The notes: a model not told the origin generated them from the letters alone. 64,000 bases of DNA from Stutzerimonas stutzeri TS44 (GCA_000263395.1 AJXE01000003.1:62001-126000), one strand, 5' to 3'; shown: positions 45,566 through 56,863, counted from the first letter of the stretch. A program made the numbers and translations.

Positions 45566-46275
45566 GCACACCCAGCTACCGCGAACTGACCCTCAACGGA
45601 CTGTGGAAAAACAACCCCGGCCTGGTACAGCTGCTGGGCTTGTGTCCACTGCTGGGCGTGAGCAACTCGGCCGTCAACGCGCTGGGCCTGGGGCTGGCGA
45701 CCATGCTCGTGCTGGCCTGCTCGAACATTGCCGTATCGCTGGTGCGCAGCGTGGTGAATACCGCCGTGCGCCTGCCGGCATTCGTGATGATCATCGCCGC
45801 GCTGACCACCTGCATCGAACTGCTGATGCAGGCCTTCACCTACGAGCTGTACCAGATTCTGGGTATCTTCATTCCGCTGATCACCACCAACTGCGTGATC
45901 CTCGGCCGTGCCGACGGCTTCGCCGCCAAGCACAAGCCGCTGGTGGCCGGCTACGACGGACTGGTGATGGGCCTGGGCTTCTGCCTGGTGCTGGTGGTGC
46001 TCGGCGGCATCCGCGAACTGCTCGGCACCGGCGCGCTGTTCGCCAACATGCAACTGCTGCTCGGCCCGCTGGCCGCCAACTGGCAGATCACGCTGATCGA
46101 CGACTACCAGGGCTTCCTGCTGGCAATCCTGCCGCCCGGCGCCTTCATCGTGCTGGGTCTGCTGATCGCGCTGAAGAACCGCATCGACGAACAGCTTGCC
46201 GCCCGCGTCGCGGCGCGCGAGCCGAAGGTCGCCGCGACGAGCCGGCGGGTGCGTGTCACCGGGGTCATCGAATGA
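45562..46275 (+). CDS. rnfE: Rnf complex subunit RnfE
   Basis: Inner-membrane subunit, 237 aa, homologous to RnfA with opposite topology. Shows [20 protein letters not shown] and the [16 protein letters not shown] motif. It overlaps rnfG by ATGA and ends 10 bases before nth, so nth is co-transcribed. Confidence 0.95.
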   Translation: MSTPSYRELTLNGLWKNNPGLVQLLGLCPLLGVSNSAVNALGLGLATMLVLACSNIAVSLVRSVVNTAVRLPAFVMIIAALTTCIELLMQAFTYELYQILGIFIPLITTNCVILGRADGFAAKHKPLVAGYDGLVMGLGFCLVLVVLGGIRELLGTGALFANMQLLLGPLAANWQITLIDDYQGFLLAILPPGAFIVLGLLIALKNRIDEQLAARVAAREPKVAATSRRVRVTGVIE

Positions 46276-46285
46276 AGCTGCCTGA

Positions 46286-46924
46286 ATGAATGCCACGAAA
46301 CGCCGGGAGATCTTCCGTCGCCTGCACGAAGACAACCCCGAACCCAAGACCGAGCTGGCGTACAGCTCGCCGTTCGAGCTGCTGATCGCCGTGATTCTTT
46401 CCGCGCAGGCGACCGATGTCGGGGTGAACAAGGTCACCGCCCGGCTGTTTCCGGTAGCCAATACCCCGGAAGCGATCTACGCCCTCGGCTATGACGGGCT
46501 CTGCGAGTACATCAAGACCATCGGCCTGTACCCGAGCAAGGCGAAGAATGTCATCGAGACCTGTCGGATTCTGGTGGAAAAGCACGGCAGCCAGGTGCCG
46601 GACAATCGCGAAGACCTCGAGGCGCTGCCGGGCGTCGGCCGCAAGACCGCCAACGTGGTGCTCAACACGGCCTTTCGTCAGTTCACGATGGCGGTTGATA
46701 CGCACATCTTTCGCGTCAGCAACCGCACCGGCATCGCTCCCGGCAAGAACGTGCTGGAGGTCGAGCGCAAGCTGATCAAGTTTGTGCCCAAGGAGTATTT
46801 GCTCGACGCCCACCATTGGCTGATCCTGCATGGCCGCTATGTCTGCAAGGCACGCAAACCGCAGTGTGGCAGCTGTCGTATCGAGGATCTGTGCGAATAC
46901 AAGCACAAGACCTCAGACGATTGA
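46286..46924 (+). CDS. nth: Endonuclease III
   Basis: DNA glycosylase/lyase for oxidised pyrimidines, 212 aa. Helix-hairpin-helix LPGVGRKTANVV with the catalytic Lys and, further on, the catalytic Asp in MAVDTHIFRV; the 4Fe-4S cluster is bound by Cys187, Cys194, Cys197 and Cys203 (spacing 6-2-5). Position after rnfE is the usual one in gammaproteobacteria. Confidence 0.97.
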   Translation: MNATKRREIFRRLHEDNPEPKTELAYSSPFELLIAVILSAQATDVGVNKVTARLFPVANTPEAIYALGYDGLCEYIKTIGLYPSKAKNVIETCRILVEKHGSQVPDNREDLEALPGVGRKTANVVLNTAFRQFTMAVDTHIFRVSNRTGIAPGKNVLEVERKLIKFVPKEYLLDAHHWLILHGRYVCKARKPQCGSCRIEDLCEYKHKTSDD

Positions 46925-46966
46925 GCTCACTCGACAAATCCCTCTCTCACGATTGAAAAAATCTTT

Positions 46967-46995
46967 TTTACCGAGCCCGGGTTTGCCGCTATAAG
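46967..46995 (+). promoter_or_regulatory. Putative sigma-70 promoter of the PA3496-family gene
   Basis: TTTACC (46967-46972), 17 bases, then TATAAG (46990-46995), about 30 bases before the start of the small gene. Confidence 0.55.
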
Positions 46996-47031
46996 GTGCG
47001 CCAAAGCGCCCAGTAGCCTTGGAGTGAACAC

Positions 47032-47211
47032 GTGGCCGAGAAAGAAGATATCCAGATCGAAGACGATTTCATCGCCGAAGACGACGACGAAACCACCGAT
47101 GCCCCCGCCGAAGTCGCCAAGACCAACCTGACCAAGCGCCGCATCATCGACAACCTGCTCGAAGAGCGACGCCTGCAGAAGCAGCTCAACGACTTCGATT
47201 TCGACCTGTAA
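47032..47211 (+). CDS. PA3496-family small acidic protein
   Basis: A 59-aa protein too short for many gene lists. GTG at 47032 follows GGAG by 8 bases. The N-terminal half is strongly acidic (EDIQIEDDFIAEDDDE) and the C-terminal half is helical and charged (TNLTKRRIIDNLLEERR). I recognise it as like PA3496 of P. aeruginosa, which also follows nth and is linked by annotation to envelope integrity; the mechanism is unknown. A strong bidirectional terminator follows. Confidence 0.85.
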   Translation: MAEKEDIQIEDDFIAEDDDETTDAPAEVAKTNLTKRRIIDNLLEERRLQKQLNDFDFDL

Positions 47212-47212
47212 T

Positions 47213-47238
47213 AAAAAAGCCCCTTTCGGGGCTTTTTT
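47213..47238. terminator. Bidirectional terminator between the PA3496-family gene and gloA
   Basis: AAAAAAGCCCC (47213-47223) and GGGGCTTTTTT (47228-47238) form an 11-bp stem with loop TTTC, so both converging genes can use it. Confidence 0.92.
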
Positions 47239-47243
47239 ATGGG

Positions 47244-47636
47244 TCAGTCGCGACGCTGTGGCGAGAGCAGCTCGATCTTGTAGCCGTCCGGATCCTCGAT
47301 GAACGCCAGGATGCTCGAGCCATGCTTCATCGGCCCCGGCTCGCGGGTGACCTTGCCGCCACGGGCGCGGATGTCCTCGCAGGCCTTGTAGACATCCTCC
47401 ACCTCCAGGGCGATATGGCCGTAGCCGTCGCCCAGCGCGTAATGCTCCACGCCCCAGTTCTGGGTCAGCTCGATCACGCTGTTGTGCGCCTCGTCGCCAT
47501 AGCCGACGAACGCCAGGGTGAACTGGCCATCCGGGTAATCCTTGCGGCGCAGCAGGGTCATGCCTAGCACTTCGGTATAGAAGGCGATGGATTTGTCCAT
47601 GTCGCCAACGCGCAGCATGGTATGCAGCAGTCTCAT
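47244..47636 (-). CDS. gloA: Lactoylglutathione lyase (glyoxalase I)
   Basis: Converts the methylglyoxal-glutathione adduct to S-lactoylglutathione. The 130-aa protein has the four metal ligands His5, Glu56, His74 and Glu122, all in the expected segments ([43 protein letters not shown]). ATG at 47636 follows GGAG. It is of the Ni-type, short form. Confidence 0.95.
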   Translation of the reverse strand: MRLLHTMLRVGDMDKSIAFYTEVLGMTLLRRKDYPDGQFTLAFVGYGDEAHNSVIELTQNWGVEHYALGDGYGHIALEVEDVYKACEDIRARGGKVTREPGPMKHGSSILAFIEDPDGYKIELLSPQRRD

Positions 47637-47669
47637 GGGTTGGTTCTCCTCGCAGATACGGTGCATAAA

Positions 47670-47696
47670 GCAAGACCCCGGCGCAGGGCCGGGGTC
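47670..47696 (-). terminator. Probable terminator after argG
   Basis: GACCCCGGC (47674-47682) pairs with GCCGGGGTC (47688-47696). The T tract on the minus strand is poor (TTGCTTTATG), so it may be weak. Confidence 0.55.
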
Positions 47697-47722
47697 GGGT
47701 CAGGCTCGATCCGCGCAGCTTA

Positions 47723-48943
<1,221 letters not shown>

Positions 48944-48977
48944 GCCATCAGCTCCACGGTTGTACGGAAAACCGTGG

Positions 48978-49006
48978 ATTCTACCGATCACGGGGCTGTA
49001 TTTACA
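48978..49006 (-). promoter_or_regulatory. Candidate promoter of argG
   Basis: Minus strand TGTAAA (49006-49001), 17 bases, TAGAAT (48983-48978). The -35 matches poorly, so this is tentative. Confidence 0.35.
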
Positions 49007-49018
49007 GGGGCGCGCGCC

Positions 49019-49912
49019 TCAGCTGGCCGGCGTGGCTGGCGCCGTCGCCGCGGTCTCGGTGACCGCCTCGCGCTCCAGGCGCAGCGTCACGCGGCGATTC
49101 TTCGCCCGCGCCGCGGCGCTGTCGTTGCGTACCAGCGGATAGCGCTCGCCATGAAAGCGCAGGGTAATCTGCGCCTCCGGTACGCCGTTAGCCTGCAGGT
49201 ATTCCTGCACCGCCACCGCCCTTCTGCGCGACAGGTCACGATTGGTCAGGCGGTTGCCGCTGTTGTCCGAATGCCCGTCGAGCACGATGCGATTGACGCT
49301 GGGATCGGCCTTGAGGAACTGCAGGATGATGTCCAGCTTGGCCCGCCCAACATCATCCAGCACCACATCGCCGGACGGGAAGCCGATCTGCGACTGGCGC
49401 ACCTGGTCGTAGTTGACCGGCAGCAGCTTGGCCGCGCAGGCGCGATAGTCCTCGTAGGCCTTGGCGAATCGCGCCGGCAGCAGGCGCACCTCCAGCGTTT
49501 CTCCGCCGTGCAGGGTGCGGTGACGCACGACCGGGCTACGGCCTTCGAGCAGCCCGCTGAGCAGGCGGCCAGCCTGCAGATGCGAGCTGTTAAACGGAAT
49601 TTCGCCGCCACCGACCGATACCACGCCCAGGTTGATATCACCTCGCGCCGGCTGCCAGGGCGCCGCAGCCGCGTAAAGCGTGGCCGCCCCTGCACCCAGC
49701 CAGCGCTGCGGGGACTGCAGGCGGAAGATCGCCTCCTCGCCGGCGCGCCGGACGAACTGCCCACTGCCGAATCCGGCGATCGGCTGGCTCAGGCGGCACT
49801 CGAACTGGTCCCCCTCGACATGCCACTGCACCCGCTCCAGACGGGTCTGGAAGGTGATGGCATCGGCCGGGGAGGCCAACAGGCAGCACAGCACGAGCGG
49901 ACGCAGGCGCAC
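49019..49912 (-). CDS. motY: Flagellar T-ring protein MotY (OmpA-like)
   Basis: Stator-support protein of the flagellar motor. The 297-aa protein has a signal peptide ending ADA (about 18), a MotY N-terminal domain (about 20-150), and a C-terminal OmpA-like peptidoglycan-binding domain from about 165 (LDGHSDNSGNRLTNRDLSRR). The order argG-motY-pyrC-rnt matches P. aeruginosa (from memory). No other flagellar gene is in the window. Confidence 0.88.
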   Translation of the reverse strand: MRLRPLVLCCLLASPADAITFQTRLERVQWHVEGDQFECRLSQPIAGFGSGQFVRRAGEEAIFRLQSPQRWLGAGAATLYAAAAPWQPARGDINLGVVSVGGGEIPFNSSHLQAGRLLSGLLEGRSPVVRHRTLHGGETLEVRLLPARFAKAYEDYRACAAKLLPVNYDQVRQSQIGFPSGDVVLDDVGRAKLDIILQFLKADPSVNRIVLDGHSDNSGNRLTNRDLSRRRAVAVQEYLQANGVPEAQITLRFHGERYPLVRNDSAAARAKNRRVTLRLEREAVTETAATAPATPAS

Positions 49913-50073
49913 AGGAAACTCCGGAGAGAACGCATTCCTAGGGGGTATCGGAGCGGCGCCACAAAACTTGAGCCATCCCCGCCCACGCTAGCTCCGGCTG
50001 CGGGGAGCGACACGTGCCGCCGGCAGGCTTTTCCGGTAGCATTCGCGCACGTTTCACCCGCCAGGAAACCCGC

Positions 50074-51117
50074 ATGTCCGACCGAATCACCCTGCTGCGC
50101 CCCGACGACTGGCATATCCACCTGCGCGACGGCGCGGTGCTATCGCACACCGTGGCCGACGCCGCGCGCCAGTTCGCCCGCGCGATCATCATGCCCAACC
50201 TGGTGCCGCCAGTACGCAACGCCGATGAAGCTGCCGCCTATCGCCAGCGCATCCTCGCCGTCCGCCCGAACGGTAGTCGCTTCGAGCCGCTGATGGTGCT
50301 CTACCTCACCGACAGCACCAGCGTCGAAGACGTGCGCGCCGCCAAGGCCAGCGGCTTCGTGCACGCAGCCAAGCTCTACCCTGCCGGCGCCACGACCAAC
50401 TCGGCATCGGGCGTGACGCGGATCGACAACATCTTCCCGGTCCTGGAAACGATGGCCGAGGTCGGCCTACCCCTGCTGGTGCACGGCGAGGTAACGCGCA
50501 GCGAAATCGACATCTTCGACCGCGAGAAGCATTTCATCGACGAGCAGCTGAGCCGTGTGACCGAGCGCTTCCCGCAGCTGAAGGTGGTTTTCGAGCACAT
50601 CACCACGCGCGATGCCGTGCAGTTCGTCGAGGCGGCCGGCGCCAATGTCGGCGCCACCATCACCGCCCACCATCTGCTGTACAACCGCAACCACATGTTG
50701 GTCGGCGGCATTCGCCCGCACTTCTTCTGCCTGCCCATTCTCAAGCGCAACGTGCATCAGGAAGCGCTGCTGGATGCTGCCACCAGCGGCAATCCGAAGT
50801 TCTTCCTCGGCACCGATTCGGCGCCGCATGCCCAGCACGCCAAGGAGTCCGCCTGCGGCTGCGCCGGCTGTTACACCGCGCATGCGGCCATCGAGCTGTA
50901 TGCCGAGGCTTTCGAACAGCGCAACGCGCTGGACCGGCTGGAAGCCTTCGCCAGCCACTTCGGCGCCGACTTCTACGGCCTGCCGCGCAACACCGAGCAG
51001 ATCACCCTGGTGCGCGACGCCTGGGAAATGCCGGCCAGCCTGCCGTTCGGCGGGCAGCAGCTGATTCCGCTGCGTGCCGGGGAAATCCTGCGCTGGCGCC
51101 TGGAGGCAAGCCGATGA
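50074..51117 (+). CDS. pyrC: Dihydroorotase
   Basis: Closes carbamoyl aspartate to dihydroorotate in pyrimidine synthesis. The 347-aa amidohydrolase has the metal motif WHIHLRDG (His14, His16), a probable carbamylated Lys in [13 protein letters not shown], and [14 protein letters not shown] near the C terminus. ATG at 50074; its end overlaps rnt by ATGA. Confidence 0.96.
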   Translation: MSDRITLLRPDDWHIHLRDGAVLSHTVADAARQFARAIIMPNLVPPVRNADEAAAYRQRILAVRPNGSRFEPLMVLYLTDSTSVEDVRAAKASGFVHAAKLYPAGATTNSASGVTRIDNIFPVLETMAEVGLPLLVHGEVTRSEIDIFDREKHFIDEQLSRVTERFPQLKVVFEHITTRDAVQFVEAAGANVGATITAHHLLYNRNHMLVGGIRPHFFCLPILKRNVHQEALLDAATSGNPKFFLGTDSAPHAQHAKESACGCAGCYTAHAAIELYAEAFEQRNALDRLEAFASHFGADFYGLPRNTEQITLVRDAWEMPASLPFGGQQLIPLRAGEILRWRLEASR

Positions 51118-51788
51118 GCGACGAGTATTTCGACGACGAGCTGGACACCAGCCAACCGGGCCGCCCACGTTCGCCGATGGCGCGTCGCTTCCGCGGCTTC
51201 CTGCCGGTCGTCATCGATGTCGAGTGCGGCGGCTTCAACTGCGCCACCGACGCCTTGCTGGAAATCGCCGCGGTGACCATCGGCATGGATGAGCAGGGCC
51301 TGCTCTATCCGCAGGAGACGCAGTTCTTTCGCGTCGAACCCTTCGCCGGCGCCAACATCGAGCCGGCGGCGCTGGAGTTCACCGGCATCAAGCTCGATCA
51401 CCCGCTGCGCATGGCGGTCAGTGAAGACCACGCGCTGCACGAGATCTTCCGCAACGTGCGCAAGGCGGTGAAGTCCAGTGGCTGCAAACGGGCGATCCTG
51501 GTCGGTCACAACAGCAGCTTCGACCTAGGCTTCCTCAACGCGGCGATTGCCCGCTGCGATATCAAGCGCAACCCGTTCCATCCATTCTCCAGCTTCGACA
51601 CCGCCACGCTCGCCGGCCTTGCCTACGGCCAGACCGTGCTGGCCAAAGCCTGCCAAGCGGCCGGAATCGATTTCGACGGCCGCGAGGCACACTCGGCACG
51701 CTACGACACCGAGAAGACCGCCGAGCTGTTCTGCGGGATCGTCAATCGCTGGCGGGAAATGGGTGGCTGGGAAGAGTTCGACGAATAA
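51114..51788 (+). CDS. rnt: Ribonuclease T
   Basis: 3' exonuclease that matures tRNA and other RNA ends. The 224-aa DEDD-family protein has IDVECGGFN with Asp35 and Glu37, the [10 protein letters not shown] motif and the [10 protein letters not shown] box. Coupled to pyrC. Confidence 0.96.
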   Translation: MSDEYFDDELDTSQPGRPRSPMARRFRGFLPVVIDVECGGFNCATDALLEIAAVTIGMDEQGLLYPQETQFFRVEPFAGANIEPAALEFTGIKLDHPLRMAVSEDHALHEIFRNVRKAVKSSGCKRAILVGHNSSFDLGFLNAAIARCDIKRNPFHPFSSFDTATLAGLAYGQTVLAKACQAAGIDFDGREAHSARYDTEKTAELFCGIVNRWREMGGWEEFDE

Positions 51789-51840
51789 CGCTGCAGCGAC
51801 ATCCGCCACAGCGGCAGCGCGTCTGAAACGCTCCCGCCAG

Positions 51841-51878
51841 AATGCAAAAGGCCAGTCTCACGACTGGCCTTTTGCATT
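51841..51878. terminator. Bidirectional terminator between rnt and thrC
   Basis: A perfect 17-bp stem, AATGCAAAAGGCCAGTC (51841-51857) against 51862-51878, with loop TCAC. The A/T-rich ends serve as tails on both strands for the two converging genes. Confidence 0.9.
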
Positions 51879-51890
51879 GCAGCGCTCCGC

Positions 51891-53315
51891 TTACAGCGGT
51901 TTGCCGCGATTGCCATGCTGGCTGACGAAGGTCTGGACCGCCTTCAGCTCATTGGCCAGCACCGTGCAGCGCTCGGGGCGCTCGAACAGGTCGGCCAGGT
52001 GCGCCGGCAGCTCGAGCGCCTTGCCCACTCCAGCCTTTTGCACCGCCTCGGGGAATTTCACCGGATGCGCCGTGCCGAGCGTCACCATCGGCACGCTCAG
52101 GCTGCGCCGGCATTCACGCGCGGCGCGCACGCCGATGGCGGTGTGCGGATCGAGCAGCTCGCCGGTTTCGCGGAACACCTCGGCGATGGTCGCGCAGGTC
52201 TGCGCATCATCCACCGCGAGCGAATCGAACAGCTTGCGCGCCTCGGTCCAGCGGTCTTCCTCGACCGACAGCTTGCCGCTGGCCCTGAACGCATCCAGCA
52301 GCTCGGCCACCACCTTGCCGTTGCGCCCGTGCAAATCGAACAGCAGGCGCTCGAAGTTGGACGACACCATGATGTCCATCGACGGCGACAGCGACGGGTG
52401 CAGGGTGTCCTTGTCGTAGTGGTTGCCGGACATGAAGCGATGCAGGATGTCGTTGCGGTTGGTGGCAACGATCAGCTGGCTGACCGGCAGGCCCATGTTG
52501 CGCGCGAGATAACCGGCAAAGATGTCGCCGAAGTTGCCGGTCGGCACCGAGAACGCCACTGAACGCGCCGGACCGCCGAGCTGCAGCGCCGCATGGAAGT
52601 AGTAAACGATCTGGGCCATGATCCGCGCCCAGTTGATCGAGTTGACCGCCACCAGCCGGGTGCCCTTGAGGAAGCCCTGGTCGGCGAAGCTGGCCTTGAC
52701 CATCTCCTGGCAGTCGTCGAAGTTGCCTTCGATGGCGATGTTGTGGATGTTCTCGCCCGCAATGGTGGTCATCTGCCGGCGCTGCACGTCCGACACACGG
52801 TTATGCGGATGCAGGATGAAGATGTCGACATTCTCGCAGCGACGGCAGCCCTCGATGGCAGCCGAGCCGGTATCGCCGGAAGTCGCGCCCATGATCACCA
52901 CGCGCTCGCCGCGCTTGGCCAGCACATAGTCGAGCAGGCGGCCGAGCAGCTGCAGGGCAAAATCCTTGAACGCCAGTGTCGGGCCGTGGAACAGCTCCAG
53001 TACCCACTCGTTGCCGTTCAGTTGGCGCAGCGGCGCCACCGCAGCGTGGGCGAATACGCCGTCTTCGCCGCTGGCGTAGGTCTGCTCGAGAATCTGCTTG
53101 AAATCGGCATCCGGGATGCTGCCGCTGACGAACGGCCGCATGACCCGAAAGGCCAGCTCGTGGTACGGCAACCCCGCCCAGGAGGCGATCTCCTCGACGC
53201 TGAAGCGCGGCAGGTTTTCCGGCACGTAGAGGCCGCCGTCGCTGGCCAGGCCGGCCAGCAGCACATCTTCGAAATTCAGGGCCGGAGCCTGGCCGCGGGT
53301 ACTGATGTAACGCAT
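51891..53315 (-). CDS. thrC: Threonine synthase
   Basis: PLP enzyme making threonine from O-phosphohomoserine. The 474-aa protein has Lys117 in LAFKDFALQ as the likely PLP lysine, MGATSGDTGSAAIEG for phosphate binding, and the MRYISTRGQAPALNFEDVLL start. ATG at 53315; it follows hom in the same direction. Confidence 0.96.
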   Translation of the reverse strand: MRYISTRGQAPALNFEDVLLAGLASDGGLYVPENLPRFSVEEIASWAGLPYHELAFRVMRPFVSGSIPDADFKQILEQTYASGEDGVFAHAAVAPLRQLNGNEWVLELFHGPTLAFKDFALQLLGRLLDYVLAKRGERVVIMGATSGDTGSAAIEGCRRCENVDIFILHPHNRVSDVQRRQMTTIAGENIHNIAIEGNFDDCQEMVKASFADQGFLKGTRLVAVNSINWARIMAQIVYYFHAALQLGGPARSVAFSVPTGNFGDIFAGYLARNMGLPVSQLIVATNRNDILHRFMSGNHYDKDTLHPSLSPSMDIMVSSNFERLLFDLHGRNGKVVAELLDAFRASGKLSVEEDRWTEARKLFDSLAVDDAQTCATIAEVFRETGELLDPHTAIGVRAARECRRSLSVPMVTLGTAHPVKFPEAVQKAGVGKALELPAHLADLFERPERCTVLANELKAVQTFVSQHGNRGKPL

Positions 53316-53320
53316 TGGAT

Positions 53321-53337
53321 TCAAACCTTTGGTTTGA
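53321..53337. repeat. Short hairpin upstream of thrC
   Basis: TCAAACC (53321-53327) and GGTTTGA (53331-53337) form a 7-bp stem only 5 bases before the thrC start. The following 53338-53485 has short GCGGCAAGC-type direct repeats but no gene. It could hide the ribosome site; no attenuator peptide was found. Confidence 0.4.
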
Positions 53338-53485
53338 GCGGCAAGCCACACGTTTCAAGCGGCAAGCAAAAGCACAACCGCCTCCGCCTACCGCATATCA
53401 CCGTACCTTGCCGCCATGTTCAAGTTCAGCGCATCAAGCGATGCAGCGAGCCTCTGACGCTCTTTCCTGCAGCCTGCAGCTGCCC

Positions 53486-54790
53486 TCAGTTCAGTTGTTC
53501 GACGCGAATCCGCACGACCTTGTCCGCCACGTCGTCGAGCGCCTCGAGCGCGGCAATCGCGTCATCGATGCGCTGCTCGACGACCCGATGGGTGACCAGG
53601 ATCACCGGCACCAGGCCATCGTGTTCCTCGACTTCCTTCTGCATGATCGACTCGATGTTGATCCCGCGCTCGGAGAGGATGGTGGCGACCTGCGCCAGCA
53701 CGCCCGGATGATCCTTGGCCTGGATGCGCAGATAGTAGGCGCTCTCGCAGGCGGCGATCGGCAGGATCGGGTGATCGGACAGCGAATCCGGCTGGAATGC
53801 CAGGTGCGGCACGCGGTTGTGCGGGTCGGTGGTCAGCGCGCGGGCAACATCGACGAGATCGGCCACTACCGCCGAAGCGGTCGGCTCCATGCCGGCCCCG
53901 GCGCCGTAGTAAAGCGTGCTGCCCACGGCATCGCCATTGACCATCACTGCGTTCATCACACCGTTGACGTTGGCGATCAGGCGATCGGCGGGAATCAGCG
54001 TCGGATGCACGCGCAACTCGATGCCGGCCTCGGTGCGGCGGGCCATGCCCAGGTGCTTGATGCGATAGCCCAGCGCCTCGGCGTAGTTGACGTCGGCAGT
54101 GGTCAGCTGGCCGATGCCCTCGGTGTAGGCCTTGTCGAACTGCAGCGGGATGCCGAAGGCGATGGAAGCGAGGATGGTCAGCTTGTGCGCGGCGTCGATG
54201 CCCTCGACATCGAAGGTCGGATCGGCCTCGGCGTAGCCCAACGCCTGGGCTTCCTTGAGCACATCCTCGAAGGCCCGGCCCTTATCGCGCATCTCGGTGA
54301 GGATGAAGTTGCCGGTGCCGTTGATGATCCCGGCCACCCAGTTGATGCGATTGCCGGCCAGTCCTTCGCGAATCGCCTTGATCACCGGAATGCCGCCGGC
54401 CACCGAGGCCTCGAACGCGACGATCACGCCCTTCGCGCGGGCCTTGGCGAACAGTTCGTTGCCGTGGACGGCGATCAGAGCCTTGTTGGCGGTGACCACA
54501 TGCTTGCCGTTATCGATGGCCTTGAGCACCAGCTCGCGCGCCAGCGTATAACCGCCGATCAGCTCGACGACGATATCGATCTCGGGATTGTTGACGACAT
54601 CGAACACATCGTCGGTTACCGGCGTGCCGGCGGTGTCGCACTTGGGGTTCGGCTGGCGGGTGGCGATCTGCACGACCTCGATGCCACGGCCGGCGCGGCG
54701 GGCAATCTCCTCGGCGTTGCGCTTGAGCACATTGAAGGTACCGCCACCGACGGTTCCCAGCCCACAAATGCCAACTTTCACCGATTTCAA
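53486..54790 (-). CDS. hom: Homoserine dehydrogenase
   Basis: NAD(P)-dependent reduction of aspartate semialdehyde to homoserine. The 434-aa protein has GICGLGTVGGGTF (8-20), NKALIAVHG, the GIINGTGNFIL motif and a C-terminal ACT domain (HPGVLAQVATILSERGINIES) for feedback by threonine. The start is a TTG at 54790 preceded by GGGGAG; no better ATG or GTG exists. Confidence 0.95.
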   Translation of the reverse strand: MKSVKVGICGLGTVGGGTFNVLKRNAEEIARRAGRGIEVVQIATRQPNPKCDTAGTPVTDDVFDVVNNPEIDIVVELIGGYTLARELVLKAIDNGKHVVTANKALIAVHGNELFAKARAKGVIVAFEASVAGGIPVIKAIREGLAGNRINWVAGIINGTGNFILTEMRDKGRAFEDVLKEAQALGYAEADPTFDVEGIDAAHKLTILASIAFGIPLQFDKAYTEGIGQLTTADVNYAEALGYRIKHLGMARRTEAGIELRVHPTLIPADRLIANVNGVMNAVMVNGDAVGSTLYYGAGAGMEPTASAVVADLVDVARALTTDPHNRVPHLAFQPDSLSDHPILPIAACESAYYLRIQAKDHPGVLAQVATILSERGINIESIMQKEVEEHDGLVPVILVTHRVVEQRIDDAIAALEALDDVADKVVRIRVEQLN

Positions 54791-54996
54791 GCTGCACTCC
54801 CCTATTCACGGCGATCGACCGGGGGTACCGGCCGAACAAAAAGAGTCGAACATTACGAAGGGCGTCGCCGTTAGTCAATCGGCCATCGCGGCGTCATCGG
54901 CACCACCCGGTTCGCCCGCGGCCCCATCATCGGGTGCGTGCGTTGCGCGGAACCGGCAATGACGTCTCGATCGCCGAGGCGCCGCCCGAATCCTCG

Positions 54997-55722
54997 TCAG
55001 TTGGCCTGCAGCGCCAGTTCCGCCAGCTGCGGCGCCGGCTGATAGCCGGGAATCATCTGACCGTCCGCGAGGATGATGGCAGGCGTGCCCTGCACGCCAA
55101 TCAGTCGGCCAAGGGCGTACTGCCTGGCAATCGGGTTGTCGCAGCTGGCCTGCGGCACATCCTGGCGTGCCTTGGCCAGGTTCATCGCGGCCTGGCGATC
55201 CTTGGCGCACCAGACGCTGGCCAGCGTGTTGGCACCGTGGCTACCCATGCCCTGACGCGGGAAGGCGACATACCGCACCTCGACGCCCAGGCGGTTCAGC
55301 TCGGCAACCTCGCTGTGCAGCTTCTGGCAGTAGCCGCAATCGGTGTCGGTAAAGACGGTGATGTGGGTCTTGGGGCTCTTTGGCGCGAATATCACCATCT
55401 CGCTCGGCGGAATCGCACCGATCTCCCGCGCAACCGACTGATTCTGCGCCTGCTCGGTCAGATTGACTGCACGGCCATCCTGAAAGCGGTAGAGAAAGCC
55501 CTGCAGGACGAACTGGCCGTCGGCGCTGGCATAAAGCTGGCGGCCGCCCTTGAGCTGCACCTGATAGAGTCCCGGCATCGGACTTTCGGCAATGGCCTCG
55601 ATCGGCAGGTCCGGCTGAGCCGCTTGCAGGGTCTGACGAATCACCTGGTCAGGGTCGGCAGCGAAGGCAAGGGTGCTGGCCAGACCGGCGGTCACGGCAG
55701 CGAACAAACGAAACACGCCCAT
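54997..55722 (-). CDS. dsbC: Thiol:disulfide interchange protein DsbC
   Basis: Periplasmic disulfide isomerase. The 241-aa protein has a signal peptide (cut near residue 22), an N-terminal dimer domain and a thioredoxin fold with active site CGYC at 129-132. It follows xerD in the usual order. The 206 bases between it and hom hold no gene signal. Confidence 0.95.
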   Translation of the reverse strand: MGVFRLFAAVTAGLASTLAFAADPDQVIRQTLQAAQPDLPIEAIAESPMPGLYQVQLKGGRQLYASADGQFVLQGFLYRFQDGRAVNLTEQAQNQSVAREIGAIPPSEMVIFAPKSPKTHITVFTDTDCGYCQKLHSEVAELNRLGVEVRYVAFPRQGMGSHGANTLASVWCAKDRQAAMNLAKARQDVPQASCDNPIARQYALGRLIGVQGTPAIILADGQMIPGYQPAPQLAELALQAN

Positions 55723-55832
55723 GAAAACTCCTGCAGCGGCGGTTCAAGGAAAGGCGCCCAGCCTATCACAGCTACCACCTACAAACCGCCGCCGCCCCGT
55801 CGACAGGTGCACACGCCAGTGTGCCTGTGCGG

Positions 55833-55963
55833 TTAGCTGGTCAACTCAAGTGCGGATGTTCAGGGACCCGAGACAAGGCGCCGCGACGAGTCATGGCAGG
55901 GCTATGGCGAGAAGTGGCAACACCGTATCGGAGCCTTGGACGCCGAAGTTGATTAGCTGAATG
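55833..55963. repeat. Candidate MITE-like remnant between dsbC and xerD
   Basis: TTAGCTGGTCAACTC near 55833 and the inverted AGTTGATTAGCTGA near 55948-55961 match at about 11 of 14 bases. The inside is not coding. This is weaker than the element at 36236. Confidence 0.3.
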
Positions 55964-55966
55964 CCA

Positions 55967-56863
55967 CTAGCCCCGCGGGTGGTGCTCGGCATGCAGCGCC
56001 TGCAGGCGCGCGCGCGCGATGTGCGTATAGATCTGGGTGGTCGACAGATCGCTGTGACCAAGCAGCATCTGCACGGTGCGCAGATCGGCGCCATGATTGA
56101 GCAGATGCGTCGCGAAGGCATGCCGCAGGGTATGCGGCGAGATGGCGGCGGATATCCCGGCCTGCCTTGCATGCAGCTTGATTCGATACCAGAAGGTCTG
56201 GCGCGTCATCGGATCGCCGCGGCGACTCGGAAACTCGATATCGCTCAGCTTGTCGCCAAGCAACAGCCCCCGCGCCTCATGCCGATAGCGCTCCAGCCAG
56301 TGCATGGCTTCATCGCCCAGCGGCACCAGGCGCTCCTTGTTGCCCTTGCCGAAGGTGCGCAGGACGCCCTGGCGCAGGCTGATCTGCTCCTGGCGCAAAC
56401 CGACCAGCTCGCTGACGCGCAGGCCGCAGGCGTACAGCACCTCGAGCATCGCGCGGTCGCGCAGACCGAGCGCGTCGCCGATATCCGGCGCAGCCAGCAA
56501 CGCGTCGACATCGGCCTCGGACAGAGCCTTGGGCAGCGGACTGCCCAGCCGCGGCAGATCGACCCTCAGCGTCGGATCGACCTCCACCAGCCCCTCGCGC
56601 AGCAGATAGCGATAGAAGCCGCGCAAGCCGGAGAGAAAGCGCGCGGTCGAACGCGCCTTGTAGCCATTGGCCAGGCGCCAGGCCAGGTGATCGAGAATGG
56701 CGTCGCGGCCTGCACCGACCAGGCAAGCCCCACGCTCGGCGAGCCAGCCGTTGAACAGGGCAAGATCGCTGCAATAGGCGTCACGCGTGTTGTCCGCCAG
56801 GCCCTTTTCCAGCCACAGCGCATCCAGAAAACGGTCGATGATCGGATCGTGTAACGCCGGCAT
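55967..56863 (-). CDS. xerD: Site-specific tyrosine recombinase XerD
   Basis: Resolves chromosome dimers at dif with XerC. The 298-aa protein has the SAM-like N-terminal domain and the catalytic set Arg149, Lys173, His244, Arg247, His270 and Tyr279. ATG at 56863 follows GGGAG and gives exact family length, so it is the host housekeeping recombinase and not an integrase of a mobile element. Confidence 0.95.
   Translation of the reverse strand: MPALHDPIIDRFLDALWLEKGLADNTRDAYCSDLALFNGWLAERGACLVGAGRDAILDHLAWRLANGYKARSTARFLSGLRGFYRYLLREGLVEVDPTLRVDLPRLGSPLPKALSEADVDALLAAPDIGDALGLRDRAMLEVLYACGLRVSELVGLRQEQISLRQGVLRTFGKGNKERLVPLGDEAMHWLERYRHEARGLLLGDKLSDIEFPSRRGDPMTRQTFWYRIKLHARQAGISAAISPHTLRHAFATHLLNHGADLRTVQMLLGHSDLSTTQIYTHIARARLQALHAEHHPRG

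Noticed and set aside
55967-56863. Integrase that might mark a mobile island
   Set aside because: Length, residues and gene order show housekeeping XerD; no attachment repeats or cargo genes nearby.
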